64,000 nucleotides of DNA from Candidatus Eiseniibacteriota bacterium (lineage in GTDB: Bacteria; Orphanbacterota; Orphanbacteria; Orphanbacterales; Orphanbacteraceae): positions 567,990 to 631,989 of the forward strand of contig JAJCZU010000003.1 in the NCBI GenBank assembly GCA_029262235.1. Reading direction: 5' to 3'. Of this stretch, positions 52,887-61,758 are shown one piece after another. Position 1 is the stretch's first letter. The number at the start of each line of letters is the position of its first letter. The notes beneath the pieces were generated by a model. It saw only the letters and a list, made by a program, of their open reading frames with translations. It was not told the DNA's origin and searched no databases. The translations under genes and the position numbers were made by a program.

Positions 52887-54128
52887 ATGTTAAAGCTCTT
52901 CGTCATGAACGTTACGGGGCTCGATTCCCGGTGGATCCGCCCCGAAACCATGCCGTTTCTGGCCGAAGCGCGTTCCCGCTGCCCGGCGCTTACTCTTCGA
53001 AACTATCCCAGCAACGATATTCTGCCATCGATTCTGACCGGAACGTATCCGCCGGAGCACGGAATCTGGGGCGTGCGCCTCAAGGAGGAGCAGCCCGCGG
53101 GGGCGGGCGCCGGCATCATGCCCGACTTTCTGGCAACTTCGGCCCAGTGTCTGCGCCACTGGATCACGGGCGAGTTCGATCTGAGCGCGATCCCGCCATG
53201 GCGTCGCAACCGATTCGAGATCACGCGGAGCAAGTACCGCCGTTTTGCAAGGCCATGGGACGTGCTCTCCGAGATCGGCGGGTGCGTTTCGGTCATGGGG
53301 GCTGTCGGGCGTGACCAGACCCGCTACCAGTTTCGCAGTCCGTCCGACCCGGTGAGGGAAGTGCTTCCCGACTGCGCGAACGGCGACGTGGCTCTCGACT
53401 GGCTCGAACTGTACACGATCAACCGCATCCAGCAGTGGTACGCGGATTCCGTGCGCGTCGGGCGCTGGTACGGGAAGGTCGATGCGTTCGTGAAGGCGGC
53501 CTGCGAGAAGTGTGCGAAGAACGGTGTCCTGCCCGTTCTCGTGAACGAGCACGGCCACGAGCCCGTGCGACGCAACATCGACCTGCGCGCCGCGCTGAAG
53601 AAATCGGGGCTTTCCCGCGACGAGTATTCGTATTTTCTCGAGCTTCCCATGGTGCGATTCTGGTTTCATACGGAGCGTGCCAGGGAAACGATCGGGAAGC
53701 TGCTCGGCGAAATGGAAATGGTGCACGTGTTCCGACACGACGAAATGGCACCGCTCAATCTCGATTTCGGGGGCACGAGCTACGGCGAACTCTTCGGGTT
53801 TCTAGAACCCGGCAACATATTCTTTCCGCATGATTTCCATCACCCGCTCGGTAATTTCTATCTCGGTCTCGGCGACAGGAAGCAGTGGCCGCGCATTATG
53901 GACGCCAGGCAGCGGAGCAACTGCGGCTACCTTCCCGGCAACGACTGCGAGAAAGGGATCTTCCTCGTGTTCGACGAGTCGCTGCGCGTGACGGCCGCTG
54001 CGGGAGAGCCGGTCAAGTCCGGCACCGTGATCGACGTCGCGCCCACGCTGCTTTCCCTGCTCGATGTGGCGGCGCCGGATACGATGAAGGGTACGGTTCT
54101 TTGCGCGCGGCCGGGCTCTGTAGCATAA
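52887..54128 (+). CDS. Alkaline-phosphatase-superfamily (phosphodiesterase-like) protein
   Basis: 413 residues without a signal peptide. The nucleophile region is NPP/phosphodiesterase-like (YPSNDILPSILTGTYPPEHGI). Later blocks are NEHGHEPV, where a typical enzyme has a DHG motif, and a C-terminal GTVIDVAPTLLSLL helix seen in this superfamily. The usual first metal ligand (an Asp-Gly pair near the N-terminus) is replaced by NVTGLD, so the metal site may be altered or lost. It opens an operon with two glycosyltransferases (TAATG overlap with the next gene), which suggests a role in making or tailoring an envelope glycan. The substrate is unknown. Confidence 0.75.
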   Translation: MLKLFVMNVTGLDSRWIRPETMPFLAEARSRCPALTLRNYPSNDILPSILTGTYPPEHGIWGVRLKEEQPAGAGAGIMPDFLATSAQCLRHWITGEFDLSAIPPWRRNRFEITRSKYRRFARPWDVLSEIGGCVSVMGAVGRDQTRYQFRSPSDPVREVLPDCANGDVALDWLELYTINRIQQWYADSVRVGRWYGKVDAFVKAACEKCAKNGVLPVLVNEHGHEPVRRNIDLRAALKKSGLSRDEYSYFLELPMVRFWFHTERARETIGKLLGEMEMVHVFRHDEMAPLNLDFGGTSYGELFGFLEPGNIFFPHDFHHPLGNFYLGLGDRKQWPRIMDARQRSNCGYLPGNDCEKGIFLVFDESLRVTAAAGEPVKSGTVIDVAPTLLSLLDVAAPDTMKGTVLCARPGSVA

Positions 54129-55402
54129 TGAGCGTACCCGAATCGCAATCTTCCGGAGGTCCGGTCCCCTTGCATCGAATCGCTGTTCTCGTACTCGTCG
54201 TATTTCTGGCGGCGCTCGGTGTCTGGCGTTCAAGCGTGCGCACCCCCGCGATCGACTATTACCAGTACTGGACCATTGCCGACGCAATGCATGGTGGGGA
54301 GGGGGGGCGCGTGTATGCAGCAGAAGCACGCGGCCGTCTCGGGCAGAAGTACCTGCGTGAAAGCGAAACGTCAGGATCGCCACGCCAGCGGGAAGTCGCC
54401 CGGATGCGAAGCGAGGAACTGCAGGCCGCTTCCACGCCGTTCCTCTTCACGATGTTCGGCCTTTTCCGCACCGGGGACTACGACCGCGATCTCGACCGGC
54501 ACCGCCTCGTTCTGCTGCTGGCCATCGCGGGAACGGTGATTCTGAGCGCGCGCGCGTTCGGCGCATCGTGGACTTTCGCGCTCATTGCGCTTGCCCTGAT
54601 CTACGCGTTCTATCCGCCGGTCCGCCAGGACGTTCGCGACGGCAACGTGAACAGTATCCAGGTGCTGCTGATCGCGTTGTCGGTGTATCTCCTGAGACGC
54701 CCGTCGCCGCCCGATCTGCTGATAGGTCTTCTGCTCGCGCTCGGCGCGGTGTTCAAACCCAATACGGCCCTCACGCCGATCGTGCTTCTCGCGGGACTCC
54801 TGTTCGCCGCGGATCACGCGCGCGCCCTTCGCATGGGGGGCGGGATCGCCCTCGGGCTCGGGGTCGGGTTTCTGTCCGCTGCCGTGTTCGGCGGCGGGGG
54901 CGCGGTCTGGACCGAATGGTTTACGCTGATTCCGAAACTGGAGCAGGAGATGGATGTCGGACTTCGCTGGGGGAACGTGGCGCCCGCGCAGCTGATTCGC
55001 GAGGGGACGGGGTGGATTATCACGCCCGCCATTTCGCTCCTCGGCGCGCTCGGCTTTCTTGTGATCGCGTTTCTGAATCGCGGAGCCGAACGCTACCGGC
55101 GCGACTCGTATCTTTTGCTCGCGTCGCTTCTTGTGCCGCTGCTCTGCGGTTCACTCACATGGACGCATTACTTCATGCTTCTCGTGCCTCTCGTGATCGC
55201 GGTTTCGCTCGCGGAAGGGATGCGGATTTCGGCGCAGATTCTGTTTGTGGCCGCTGTTGTTTCGCTGACAGGAACGAGTGCGCTGATTCAGTTCGGCGTA
55301 ACCGACCCCGCCGTCCTCGGCTGGATAACGGTAGGAGGTCTTGTCGCACTGTTTCTCGCAAGTACGAATATTCCAGGAGAGCCGGCGCATGCTGAACGGT
55401 AA
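54128..55402 (+). CDS. GT87-like polyprenol-dependent membrane glycosyltransferase
   Basis: 424 residues with about ten transmembrane helices. The first loop holds [13 protein letters not shown], the acidic site typical of GT-C enzymes, and a later loop holds the [14 protein letters not shown] block characteristic of the GT87 (DUF2029) family. It should transfer a sugar from a polyprenyl-phosphate donor on the periplasmic side. The ATG at 54128 overlaps the previous stop (TAATG), and the gene overlaps the next one by 14 bases, so the three genes are one operon. Confidence 0.83.
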   Translation: MSVPESQSSGGPVPLHRIAVLVLVVFLAALGVWRSSVRTPAIDYYQYWTIADAMHGGEGGRVYAAEARGRLGQKYLRESETSGSPRQREVARMRSEELQAASTPFLFTMFGLFRTGDYDRDLDRHRLVLLLAIAGTVILSARAFGASWTFALIALALIYAFYPPVRQDVRDGNVNSIQVLLIALSVYLLRRPSPPDLLIGLLLALGAVFKPNTALTPIVLLAGLLFAADHARALRMGGGIALGLGVGFLSAAVFGGGGAVWTEWFTLIPKLEQEMDVGLRWGNVAPAQLIREGTGWIITPAISLLGALGFLVIAFLNRGAERYRRDSYLLLASLLVPLLCGSLTWTHYFMLLVPLVIAVSLAEGMRISAQILFVAAVVSLTGTSALIQFGVTDPAVLGWITVGGLVALFLASTNIPGEPAHAER

Positions 55403-56153
55403 GAAACTGGCGGTCGTCCTGCCCGCATACAACGCGGCAAAAACGTTGCGCGCTACGTACGACAGAATTCCGCACGACATCGTGGATACAGTGATTCTGA
55501 CGGATGACGCAAGCAGCGACACGACGGCCGCGCTTTCCGAGAGCCTCGGCATCCGCACGATCGTGCACGACAGGAACCGCGGGTACGGGGCCAACCAGAA
55601 GACGTGCTATCAGGCGGCGCTCGAAGAAGGCGCCGACATCGTGGTCATGCTGCACCCCGACTATCAGTACGATCCCCGGCTCCTGCGGGCCATGTCGTCG
55701 CTGATCGCGGAGGGTGTGTACGATGCCGTTCTCGGTTCGCGCATCATAGGGGGCGGCGCGCTCAAGGGGGGCATGCCCCGCTACAAGTACGTCGCCAATC
55801 GTCTTCTGACGGCTGCGGAAAACATGGCGACCGGCGCGAAGCTCTCGGAATATCACACGGGGTACCGGGCGTTTTCGCGCGAAGTGCTCGAATCGCTTCC
55901 GCTGATCGAAAACTCGGACGATTTCGTGTTCGACAACCAGATGCTTGCACAGGTGATCTATTTCGGATTCGGGCTCGGCGAAGTGAGCTGCCCGACCTCG
56001 TACCATGACGAAGCTTCCTCGATCAACTTCGGCCGGAGCGTGACCTACGGTCTCGGATGTCTGCAGACCGCGCTCACGTTCGCGCTTGCGAAACGCGGGC
56101 TCAGCTCGTCCCCTCTCTTCCAGAAAAACGGTCGCCGGCTCTCCGGCGCATGA
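55389..56153 (+). CDS. GT2-family glycosyltransferase (DPM1-like)
   Basis: 254 residues, a cytoplasmic GT-A fold: [14 protein letters not shown] at the N-terminus, a TDDASSD nucleotide-binding stretch and HPDYQYDP at the metal site. There are no C-terminal membrane helices. This type often transfers a sugar from a nucleotide donor to polyprenyl phosphate and would feed the GT87 enzyme encoded just upstream. AGGAGAG precedes the ATG within the GT87 gene. A terminator hairpin begins right at its stop codon. Confidence 0.9.
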   Translation: MLNGKKLAVVLPAYNAAKTLRATYDRIPHDIVDTVILTDDASSDTTAALSESLGIRTIVHDRNRGYGANQKTCYQAALEEGADIVVMLHPDYQYDPRLLRAMSSLIAEGVYDAVLGSRIIGGGALKGGMPRYKYVANRLLTAAENMATGAKLSEYHTGYRAFSREVLESLPLIENSDDFVFDNQMLAQVIYFGFGLGEVSCPTSYHDEASSINFGRSVTYGLGCLQTALTFALAKRGLSSSPLFQKNGRRLSGA

Positions 56154-56189
56154 AAAAAGCCCGAACCGCAAAGGTCCGGGCTTCTTCTG
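56153..56189. terminator. Bidirectional terminator between GT2 and ahcY
   Basis: A stem of 11 bp with one mismatch (AAGCCCGAACC/GGTCCGGGCTT, 56157-56183) and a 5-base loop. On the minus strand it ends in six T (56158-56153), serving ahcY. On the plus strand it ends CTTCTTCT, serving the GT2 operon. Confidence 0.82.
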
Positions 56190-56243
56190 ATACTCGCCTC
56201 CGCCCGTGATCAGGCGGGGGTTCCTGCGCGACCGCGCGGTCTT

Positions 56244-57728
56244 CTAGTAGCTGTAATGATCCGGCTTGTACGGACCGTCGACGTTGACCCCGATGTAGTC
56301 CGCCTGCTCCTTCGTGAGCCGCGTCAGCTTCACACCGAGATGATCGAGGTGTAAACGGGCGACTTCTTCGTCAAGCTTCTTCGGGAGCCGGTACACTTTG
56401 TTCTCGTACTTGCCGCGGTTCTTGTTCAGTTCGATCTGCGCAAGAACCTGATTGGCGAACGAAGTGGACATCACGAAGCTCGGGTGCCCCGTGGCGCAGC
56501 CCAGGTTCAGCAGGCGGCCTTCCGCCAGCATCAGTACGCTCTTTCCGCCCGGGAAGACGCAGCGGTCATACTGCGGTTTGATGTTCTTGATCTCGACGCC
56601 GTTCTTTTTGAGGCCCGCCACGTCGATTTCATTGTCGAAGTGACCGATGTTGCCGACGATCGCCTTGTCCTTCATCCGCTTCATCATTTCGTAAGTGATG
56701 ACGTCTTTGTTGCCGGTGGCCGTGATGAAAATGTCCGCGGTTTCGACGACGTCTTCGATCGGCTTCACTTCGTAGCCTTCCATCGCCGCCTGCAGCGCGC
56801 AGATCGGGTCGATCTCGCAGACGATGACGCGCGCGCCCTGGCCCTTGAGCGACTGCACGCACCCTTTGCCGACTTCGCCGTAACCGACGACGACCGCGAC
56901 CTTGCCGCCGATCATGACGTCCGTGGCGCGATTCAGCCCGTCGATCAGCGAATGGCGGCAACCGTAGATGTTGTCGAACTTGTGCTTCGTAACGGAGTCG
57001 TTGACGTTGATCGCCGGGAAGAGCAGTTCGCCCGCTTCTTCCATCTGTCCCAGGCGAAGTACGCCCGTCGTCGTCTCTTCCGACACGCCGCGGATGTCCC
57101 GCGCCATCTTGTTCCAGCGGCCCGGGTTCTTCCCGAGTTCATCACGCAGAATCGTGAGAATCGATCCCCACTCTTCCGGTTCGTTCTCTGCGTCGAAGGC
57201 CGGCACGGCGCCTTTGTCTTCGTACTGCTTCCCTTTATGAATAAGAAGCGTGGCATCGCCGCCGTCGTCCACGATGAGCTCCGGGCCGGTACCGTCCGGC
57301 CACATCAGCGCTTCGTTCGTGCACCACCAGTACTGGTCGAGCGTTTCGCCCTTCCACGCGAATACCGGAATCCCCTGCGGATTCTTGTCGGTGCCGTTCG
57401 GGCCGGCCGCGACTGCCGCCGCCGCGTGGTCCTGCGTGGAGAAGATATTGCAGCTCACCCAGCGCACGTCGGCGCCGAGGTCCGCGAGGGTTTCGATCAG
57501 CACGGCCGTCTGCACGGTCATGTGAAGCGAACCCATCACTTTCGTGTTCGCGAGCGGCTTGTCGCCCGCGTACTGCTTGCGGATCGCCATCAGCCCCGGC
57601 ATTTCGTGCTCGGCGAGTTCGATTTCCTTGCGCCCGAGTTCGTACAGGCTCATGTCGGCAACTTTGAACGGAAGCCGGCCGGCCTGCTTCGCGAGTTCGA
57701 ATGCATGTTGTGTTACGGCAGTACTCAT
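56244..57728 (-). CDS. ahcY: Adenosylhomocysteinase (SAH hydrolase)
   Basis: 494 residues, full length for the long bacterial form. It cleaves S-adenosylhomocysteine to adenosine and homocysteine using bound NAD. Visible are the substrate-binding [16 protein letters not shown]-binding GYGEVGKG and AVVVGYG, the GCRHSLIDG stretch, and the C-terminal KPDHYSY tail that completes the NAD site of the neighbouring subunit. It begins 13 bases after the ArsR-methyltransferase gene and is probably co-transcribed from the promoter at 58709-58751. AAGGAA lies 10 bases before the ATG. Confidence 0.98.
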   Translation of the reverse strand: MSTAVTQHAFELAKQAGRLPFKVADMSLYELGRKEIELAEHEMPGLMAIRKQYAGDKPLANTKVMGSLHMTVQTAVLIETLADLGADVRWVSCNIFSTQDHAAAAVAAGPNGTDKNPQGIPVFAWKGETLDQYWWCTNEALMWPDGTGPELIVDDGGDATLLIHKGKQYEDKGAVPAFDAENEPEEWGSILTILRDELGKNPGRWNKMARDIRGVSEETTTGVLRLGQMEEAGELLFPAINVNDSVTKHKFDNIYGCRHSLIDGLNRATDVMIGGKVAVVVGYGEVGKGCVQSLKGQGARVIVCEIDPICALQAAMEGYEVKPIEDVVETADIFITATGNKDVITYEMMKRMKDKAIVGNIGHFDNEIDVAGLKKNGVEIKNIKPQYDRCVFPGGKSVLMLAEGRLLNLGCATGHPSFVMSTSFANQVLAQIELNKNRGKYENKVYRLPKKLDEEVARLHLDHLGVKLTRLTKEQADYIGVNVDGPYKPDHYSY

Positions 57729-57741
57729 GATTGCTGATTCC

Positions 57742-58695
57742 TTATTCTTTGCTCGCGGTGAATGCGAACAGGTTCGGTCCCTTTGCTTCCGGCGCGGGGG
57801 GGAGCGGCTGAAAGCGCGTCCCGCCGAGTCCGGCTTCGTGACAAATCGTTTCGATTTCTTCCTGCGAGAATCCGAGCCGCGTGTGGCCCATTTCCCGCCT
57901 GTATTGCACGCGATCATGCGTCAGCATGTCGACGATCAGTACCTTTCCTCCCGGCCTGGCGATACGCGCGGCTTCCCGCACGGCGAGCTCGGGGCGATCG
58001 AGATGATGCAGTACAAGCATCAGAGATACGGCATCCGCCGTGCCGTCCGCAAGCGGTACGTGTTCGAGTTCGCCCGCGTGCAGCGTCACGTTCTCGAAGC
58101 GGGCGAGGCGTCGCTCGGCTCCCTGCAGCATGGCGGGGGAGGCGTCGACGCCGATGACTTCACGCACGAACGGCGCCAGTGCTTCGGCAACTGCGCCGGT
58201 TCCGCAGCCGAGGTCGGCCACGGTCCACGATGCGGGCAGCAGTCCGAGCAGCGCGAGGCCGTGAAAGTGCGGCCCGAAGAGCTCGTCGCGCAGCGTGTCC
58301 CAGTCGCCGGCGCTCCGGTCGAAAAACTCGCGCGAACGCGACCGGCGGCTTGCAAGAACGCTGGCCAGTCGTTCACGGTCGACGGCGCCGGCGGAAGATT
58401 CCTCCACGGCTGCCCGCACCATGTCCCAGAGGCCGCGCGCGTCGTGGCCGGGGGCGTCGAGCGTGCGGTGATAGAGGCGGTGCGTACCGTCGGGCCGTGA
58501 GTCGACCCAGTTCCGGTCGGCCAGAAATTTGAGGTGGCGGCTGACCGTCGACTGCGGGAGCTGCAGCACGGCGCAGAGATCGCCCACCGTCAGTTCCTGA
58601 CCCAGAAGCACGAGAATCCGGCTGCGAACGCTGTCGGAAAGCGTCGTCAGATGCTCGAGAATCGGTGTGTCCTTGCCGTTCGACGCAATCGCCAC
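57742..58695 (-). CDS. ArsR-family regulator fused to a SAM-dependent methyltransferase (SahR-like)
   Basis: 317 residues. Residues 1-90 form a winged HTH of the ArsR family ([19 protein letters not shown] recognition helix) without the metal-binding Cys pair. Residues 140-317 form a class I methyltransferase domain ([15 protein letters not shown] motif [12 protein letters not shown] motif II). Proteins of this kind next to ahcY resemble SahR, an ArsR-type regulator of the SAM cycle that responds to SAH. The GTG start at 58695 has AAAGGA 6 bases upstream. The gene precedes ahcY and lies behind a promoter with an operator-like palindrome, so autoregulation is likely. Whether the methyltransferase domain is catalytic or only senses SAM/SAH is unknown. 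Confidence 0.9.
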   Translation of the reverse strand: MAIASNGKDTPILEHLTTLSDSVRSRILVLLGQELTVGDLCAVLQLPQSTVSRHLKFLADRNWVDSRPDGTHRLYHRTLDAPGHDARGLWDMVRAAVEESSAGAVDRERLASVLASRRSRSREFFDRSAGDWDTLRDELFGPHFHGLALLGLLPASWTVADLGCGTGAVAEALAPFVREVIGVDASPAMLQGAERRLARFENVTLHAGELEHVPLADGTADAVSLMLVLHHLDRPELAVREAARIARPGGKVLIVDMLTHDRVQYRREMGHTRLGFSQEEIETICHEAGLGGTRFQPLPPAPEAKGPNLFAFTASKE

Positions 58696-58708
58696 TTAGT
58701 ATCCTTTC

Positions 58709-58751
58709 ATCCGGATATACGGATTATATCGACGGAGGGCAGCCCTGTCAA
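58709..58751 (-). promoter_or_regulatory. Consensus promoter with operator palindrome for the sahR-like/ahcY operon
   Basis: On the minus strand, a perfect TTGACA (58751-58746), a 17-base spacer and a perfect TATAAT (58728-58723). An imperfect palindrome, ATCCG-GATATA-CGGAT on the plus strand (58709-58724, 14 of 16 symmetric), overlaps the end of the -10 box and the predicted start of transcription. A bound ArsR dimer there would block RNA polymerase. This is the only exact double-consensus promoter I found in the window. Confidence 0.85.
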
Positions 58752-58809
58752 CAGGGCGATTCGTGATTTTTCGTGGATCCTGAGGCCGAATTTGTGCGAA
58801 GAGGGGGCG

Positions 58810-59470
58810 TCAGCGGACGAGAGTGACTTTTCCGGTCGATGTCCGGTCTCCGCTCGTCAGCTTCCAGAAGTAGAGGCCCGCGGGCGCCTGGGTTCCGTCG
58901 GCCGTCATCCCGTCCCACTCGAGCTGGGTGGCCGCGCCATCGCGAGGCGGCCGGATCGAGCGGACACGCCGCCCGGCGATGTCGAAGATGTCGAGCGCCG
59001 TAAACGAGGCGGCGCCGGCCGGAATGCGGAAGCGAACATGTGAGCGGGCGGGATTCGGCTCGGCGTGCGAACCGGCGAGTCCCGGGAGGTCGACAGACTC
59101 CCCGTTTTTTGACAGCCGTCACCGTGCTCACGATCGAAATCCGCTGGTCCGCCGCCACGTTCTGCAGAATCGAAGTGCCGCCGCCGAGCCAGTCCACGCG
59201 AACTTCGTCCACGTTTGTAGCGGTGCCGAGTCCGAAATGCGCCTCGGCCGGATCCCGCCCACAACGAACAGATCGGGCCAGTCATCGCCATTGTAGTCGC
59301 CGCATGCCACGCCCCCGGCGATGATTCGCTGCTCCGTGAAGGTGCTGTCGGCGTAGCCGTGGCTGTATGTGAAACCGGCCGATGTGGACGTCGGCGTAGT
59401 TCCATGTGGCGCCGGCAAGAACAGGAACGAGAAGGGCAAGAAACGAAAGACGGAAAGTCACGATGATCAT
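58810..59470 (-). pseudogene. Decayed FG-GAP/ASPIC secreted protein with C-terminal sorting domain
   Basis: Read on the minus strand, the remains of one gene appear in three frames: a signal peptide (MIIVTFRLSFLALLVPVLAG), an FG-GAP/VCBS-like piece (CGDYNGDDWPDLFVVGG), an ASPIC/UnbV piece (HFGLGTATNVDEVRVDWLGG), and an 80-residue FlgD-like ending (AEPNPARSHVRF, AGLYFWKL). Joining them needs one extra base removed near 59386, a large internal deletion at about 59251-59260 that removes the repeat region, and one base removed from an A6 run (plus strand T6, 59105-59110). The normal family length is several hundred residues more. The frameshifts could be sequencing errors, but the deletion argues for real decay. 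Confidence 0.8.
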
Positions 59471-59559
59471 CCTTGATGTTGAGTCGCGTAATCCCTGCGG
59501 ACTTTCAGTTTAGCACAGTTTTCGAGCCCATGAAGTATGCTGGGCCCGGGAGGTGGGAC

Positions 59560-59922
59560 ATGCCGATCATTGATGTTGAAATTGTGAACGATCCCTCGGA
59601 AGCGGAAATCGAAGTTCCGCTGCAGGTTCTGGCGGATGCCATCGGGGGGGCGCTGGGGTCTGAGCCCGGGAGAACGTGGGTCAGGCTGCGCACACTGGCA
59701 ACCTCGCACTATGCCGAAAACCAGGCGTCCGATTCGCCACGGCCCGTTTTCGTTCGCATGTTAAAAGCGAATGCGGGAACGATTGAGGAGCGGCGTCAAG
59801 AAGCGCGTCTGCTGGCCGGCACGATCGCGGGGATCGTGAAACGCCCCGTCGAGAACGTACACATTCTGTACGAGCCGGACGCCCGCGGAAGAATCGCGTT
59901 CGGCGGTAAACTCCTCGACTAA
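59560..59922 (+). CDS. Tautomerase-family protein
   Basis: 120 residues beginning MPIIDVEIV, with the N-terminal Pro that acts as catalytic base once Met is removed. A middle segment LATSHYAEN and a closing VENVHILYEP beta strand fit the 4-oxalocrotonate tautomerase/MIF superfamily. At 120 residues it is of the longer type (one fused pair of beta-alpha-beta units). GGGAGG precedes the ATG. Its TAA stop overlaps the TAG of the convergent symporter gene on the opposite strand (shared CTAA). Substrate unknown. Confidence 0.82.
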   Translation: MPIIDVEIVNDPSEAEIEVPLQVLADAIGGALGSEPGRTWVRLRTLATSHYAENQASDSPRPVFVRMLKANAGTIEERRQEARLLAGTIAGIVKRPVENVHILYEPDARGRIAFGGKLLD

Positions 59923-61589
59923 CCTGCAATCCCGAGCGGGCTGAATACGAACCAGACCACGATCACGAGCGCGACAAGCGCTCCCGTGAGAATGCGCTCG
60001 CCGCTCGTTCCGCCGAGTCGCGTATCGCGATCGAACGCCACTCCTTCGAGCTTCGCGTCGGTCGGCGCCGGAGCGAGCCTGCTCACGGCCGCCAGGATCA
60101 CGCCGCAGATAACGAACAGCACAAGCGCGAAGTGCAGGAAGTTCAGTGAAACGAAACGATCGCCGATCGATCCGGCCGCGAACGTCACGACTCCTTCAGT
60201 TACCGCGTACTCGAGCATGAGCCGCGTGATGCCGAACGCGAAGCCGACCCAGAGCGAGGCGAGTGCGCCCGTCGCGTTGATCCGGCGCGACAGAAGCCCG
60301 ATCAGAAACGCCGCGGCGATCGGGGGCGAGATATACGCCTGCACGCTCTGCAGGTAGCGGAACAATCCGCCGCTTTCCATCATCGTACGCAGGTACGGGA
60401 TCGCGAGCAGGCTGAGCAGAACGAGTACGGCCGTCGAGAGCCTTCCGAATCGCACCACGCTGCGATCCGTGGCGTCCGGCCTCCACTTCTTGTAGAAGTC
60501 CATCGTGATCAGCGTCGACGCGGAGTTGAACACTGAAGACAGCGAGCTCATGAGCGCCGCGAGCAGTGCCGCCAGCATGAGCCCGCGCAGCCCCGTCGGG
60601 AACAGGTGCGTGACGAGCAGCGGCAGCGCGCGATCGCCGTTCTCGGCGAGCGACGGAATCACGCCGCGCAGGCTCAATGAGTACGCGATGATGCCCGGAA
60701 TCACGAACAGAAAAAGCGGCAGTTGTTTCAGGAAGCCGGCGAAGATCGTGCCCTTGCGTGCCTGCTCCAGGTCGCGTGCCGAGAGCACGCGCTGCACGAT
60801 GAACTGGTCGGTGCACCAGTACCAGACCCCTAGAATCGGCGCGCCGAACAGGATGCCCGTCCACGGGTAGTTCGGATCGGACGCGGGGCGCCAGAGGCTC
60901 AGGAACCGCGTGCTCTCGCCGGGCCCCGACTGTTCGAGCGTCTGCATCATCGCGCCCCATCCGCCGAGCGTCTTCAGTCCGAACGCCGTCATCGCGATCG
61001 CGCCCGCGAGCAGAATGAACAGCTGCAGCAGGTCCGTGTAGATCACCGCGCGCAGTCCGCCCAGCATCGTGTAGATGCCGGTCGCCATCACGACGAGGAT
61101 CGCACCCTGCCAGAACGGAACGCCGAGAACTTCGAATACGAGCGCGCCCGCGAAGATCGTGACCGCGATTTTCGTGAGCACGTAACCGAGGATCGAAATG
61201 ACCGAAAGATAAGTGCGCGCCGCGGGAGAGTAGCGCCGCTCGAGAAACTCGGGCATCGTGAAGACGCCGCTCTTCAGATAGAACGGCACGAAGACCCAGC
61301 CGAGCAGAATGAGAATGAGGGAAGCGAGGATTTCGAACTGCGCGTTCGGCATGTGCCCGCGTGCTCCGGCGCCCACGAGGCCGACCACGTGCTCCGAACC
61401 GATGTTCGACGCGAAGAGTGAGGCGCCGATTACGAACCAGCCCGTGTTTCGCCCGGCGAGAAAGTAGTCCGCCGCGCCGCTCCCGGCTCCCGCGCGGCGG
61501 TCGCGGACGGTGACCCGCCAGGCGACTGCGAACACGAGCAGGAAGTACGCAACGAGGATCGTGAGGTCGAACGACGTCAATGCCGGCAT
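59919..61589 (-). CDS. Sodium:solute symporter (SSS family, sugar-type)
   Basis: 556 residues with about 14 transmembrane helices. The sequence follows the SGLT branch: DYFLAGRNTGWFVIGASLFASNIGSEH near the start, the WYWCTDQFIVQRVLSARD helix and the LAALMSSLSSVFNSASTL sodium-site helix. It imports a solute, probably a sugar or related compound, with sodium ions. GGGAGACGCC precedes the ATG. It is monocistronic, with no catabolic genes beside it. Confidence 0.92.
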   Translation of the reverse strand: MPALTSFDLTILVAYFLLVFAVAWRVTVRDRRAGAGSGAADYFLAGRNTGWFVIGASLFASNIGSEHVVGLVGAGARGHMPNAQFEILASLILILLGWVFVPFYLKSGVFTMPEFLERRYSPAARTYLSVISILGYVLTKIAVTIFAGALVFEVLGVPFWQGAILVVMATGIYTMLGGLRAVIYTDLLQLFILLAGAIAMTAFGLKTLGGWGAMMQTLEQSGPGESTRFLSLWRPASDPNYPWTGILFGAPILGVWYWCTDQFIVQRVLSARDLEQARKGTIFAGFLKQLPLFLFVIPGIIAYSLSLRGVIPSLAENGDRALPLLVTHLFPTGLRGLMLAALLAALMSSLSSVFNSASTLITMDFYKKWRPDATDRSVVRFGRLSTAVLVLLSLLAIPYLRTMMESGGLFRYLQSVQAYISPPIAAAFLIGLLSRRINATGALASLWVGFAFGITRLMLEYAVTEGVVTFAAGSIGDRFVSLNFLHFALVLFVICGVILAAVSRLAPAPTDAKLEGVAFDRDTRLGGTSGERILTGALVALVIVVWFVFSPLGIAG

Positions 61590-61685
61590 GGCGTCTCCCG
61601 GTGCGAGAATCGAAGGGGCCGGGTATCGCGGAGGCCCCCGGGACCGGCTCAGGGTAGCATCCCGGCCCGAAATCGACCCTATCTA

Positions 61686-61714
61686 TTGATACGGAACGGA
61701 AACAAGCGTACCTT
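61686..61714 (+). promoter_or_regulatory. Promoter candidate of typA
   Basis: TTGATA at 61686-61691, a 17-base spacer and TACCTT at 61709-61714. The leader of about 38 bases contains a small hairpin, GGGCC-GAA-GGCCC (61734-61746), directly before the RBS (GGAGAAG), which could affect translation. Confidence 0.45.
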
Positions 61715-61758
61715 TTACGATTCGACCAAAACAGGGCCGAAGGCCCGGAGAAGAAACA

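Noticed and set aside
56484-57737. Open frame of 417 codons opposite ahcY
   Set aside because: It is the mirror of a strongly conserved gene and its composition is typical of antisense shadows.
57729-58760. SAM or SAH riboswitch in front of the ahcY operon
   Set aside because: The leader from the predicted start to the GTG is only about 20 bases, too short for a riboswitch; control by the ArsR-type protein explains the region better.
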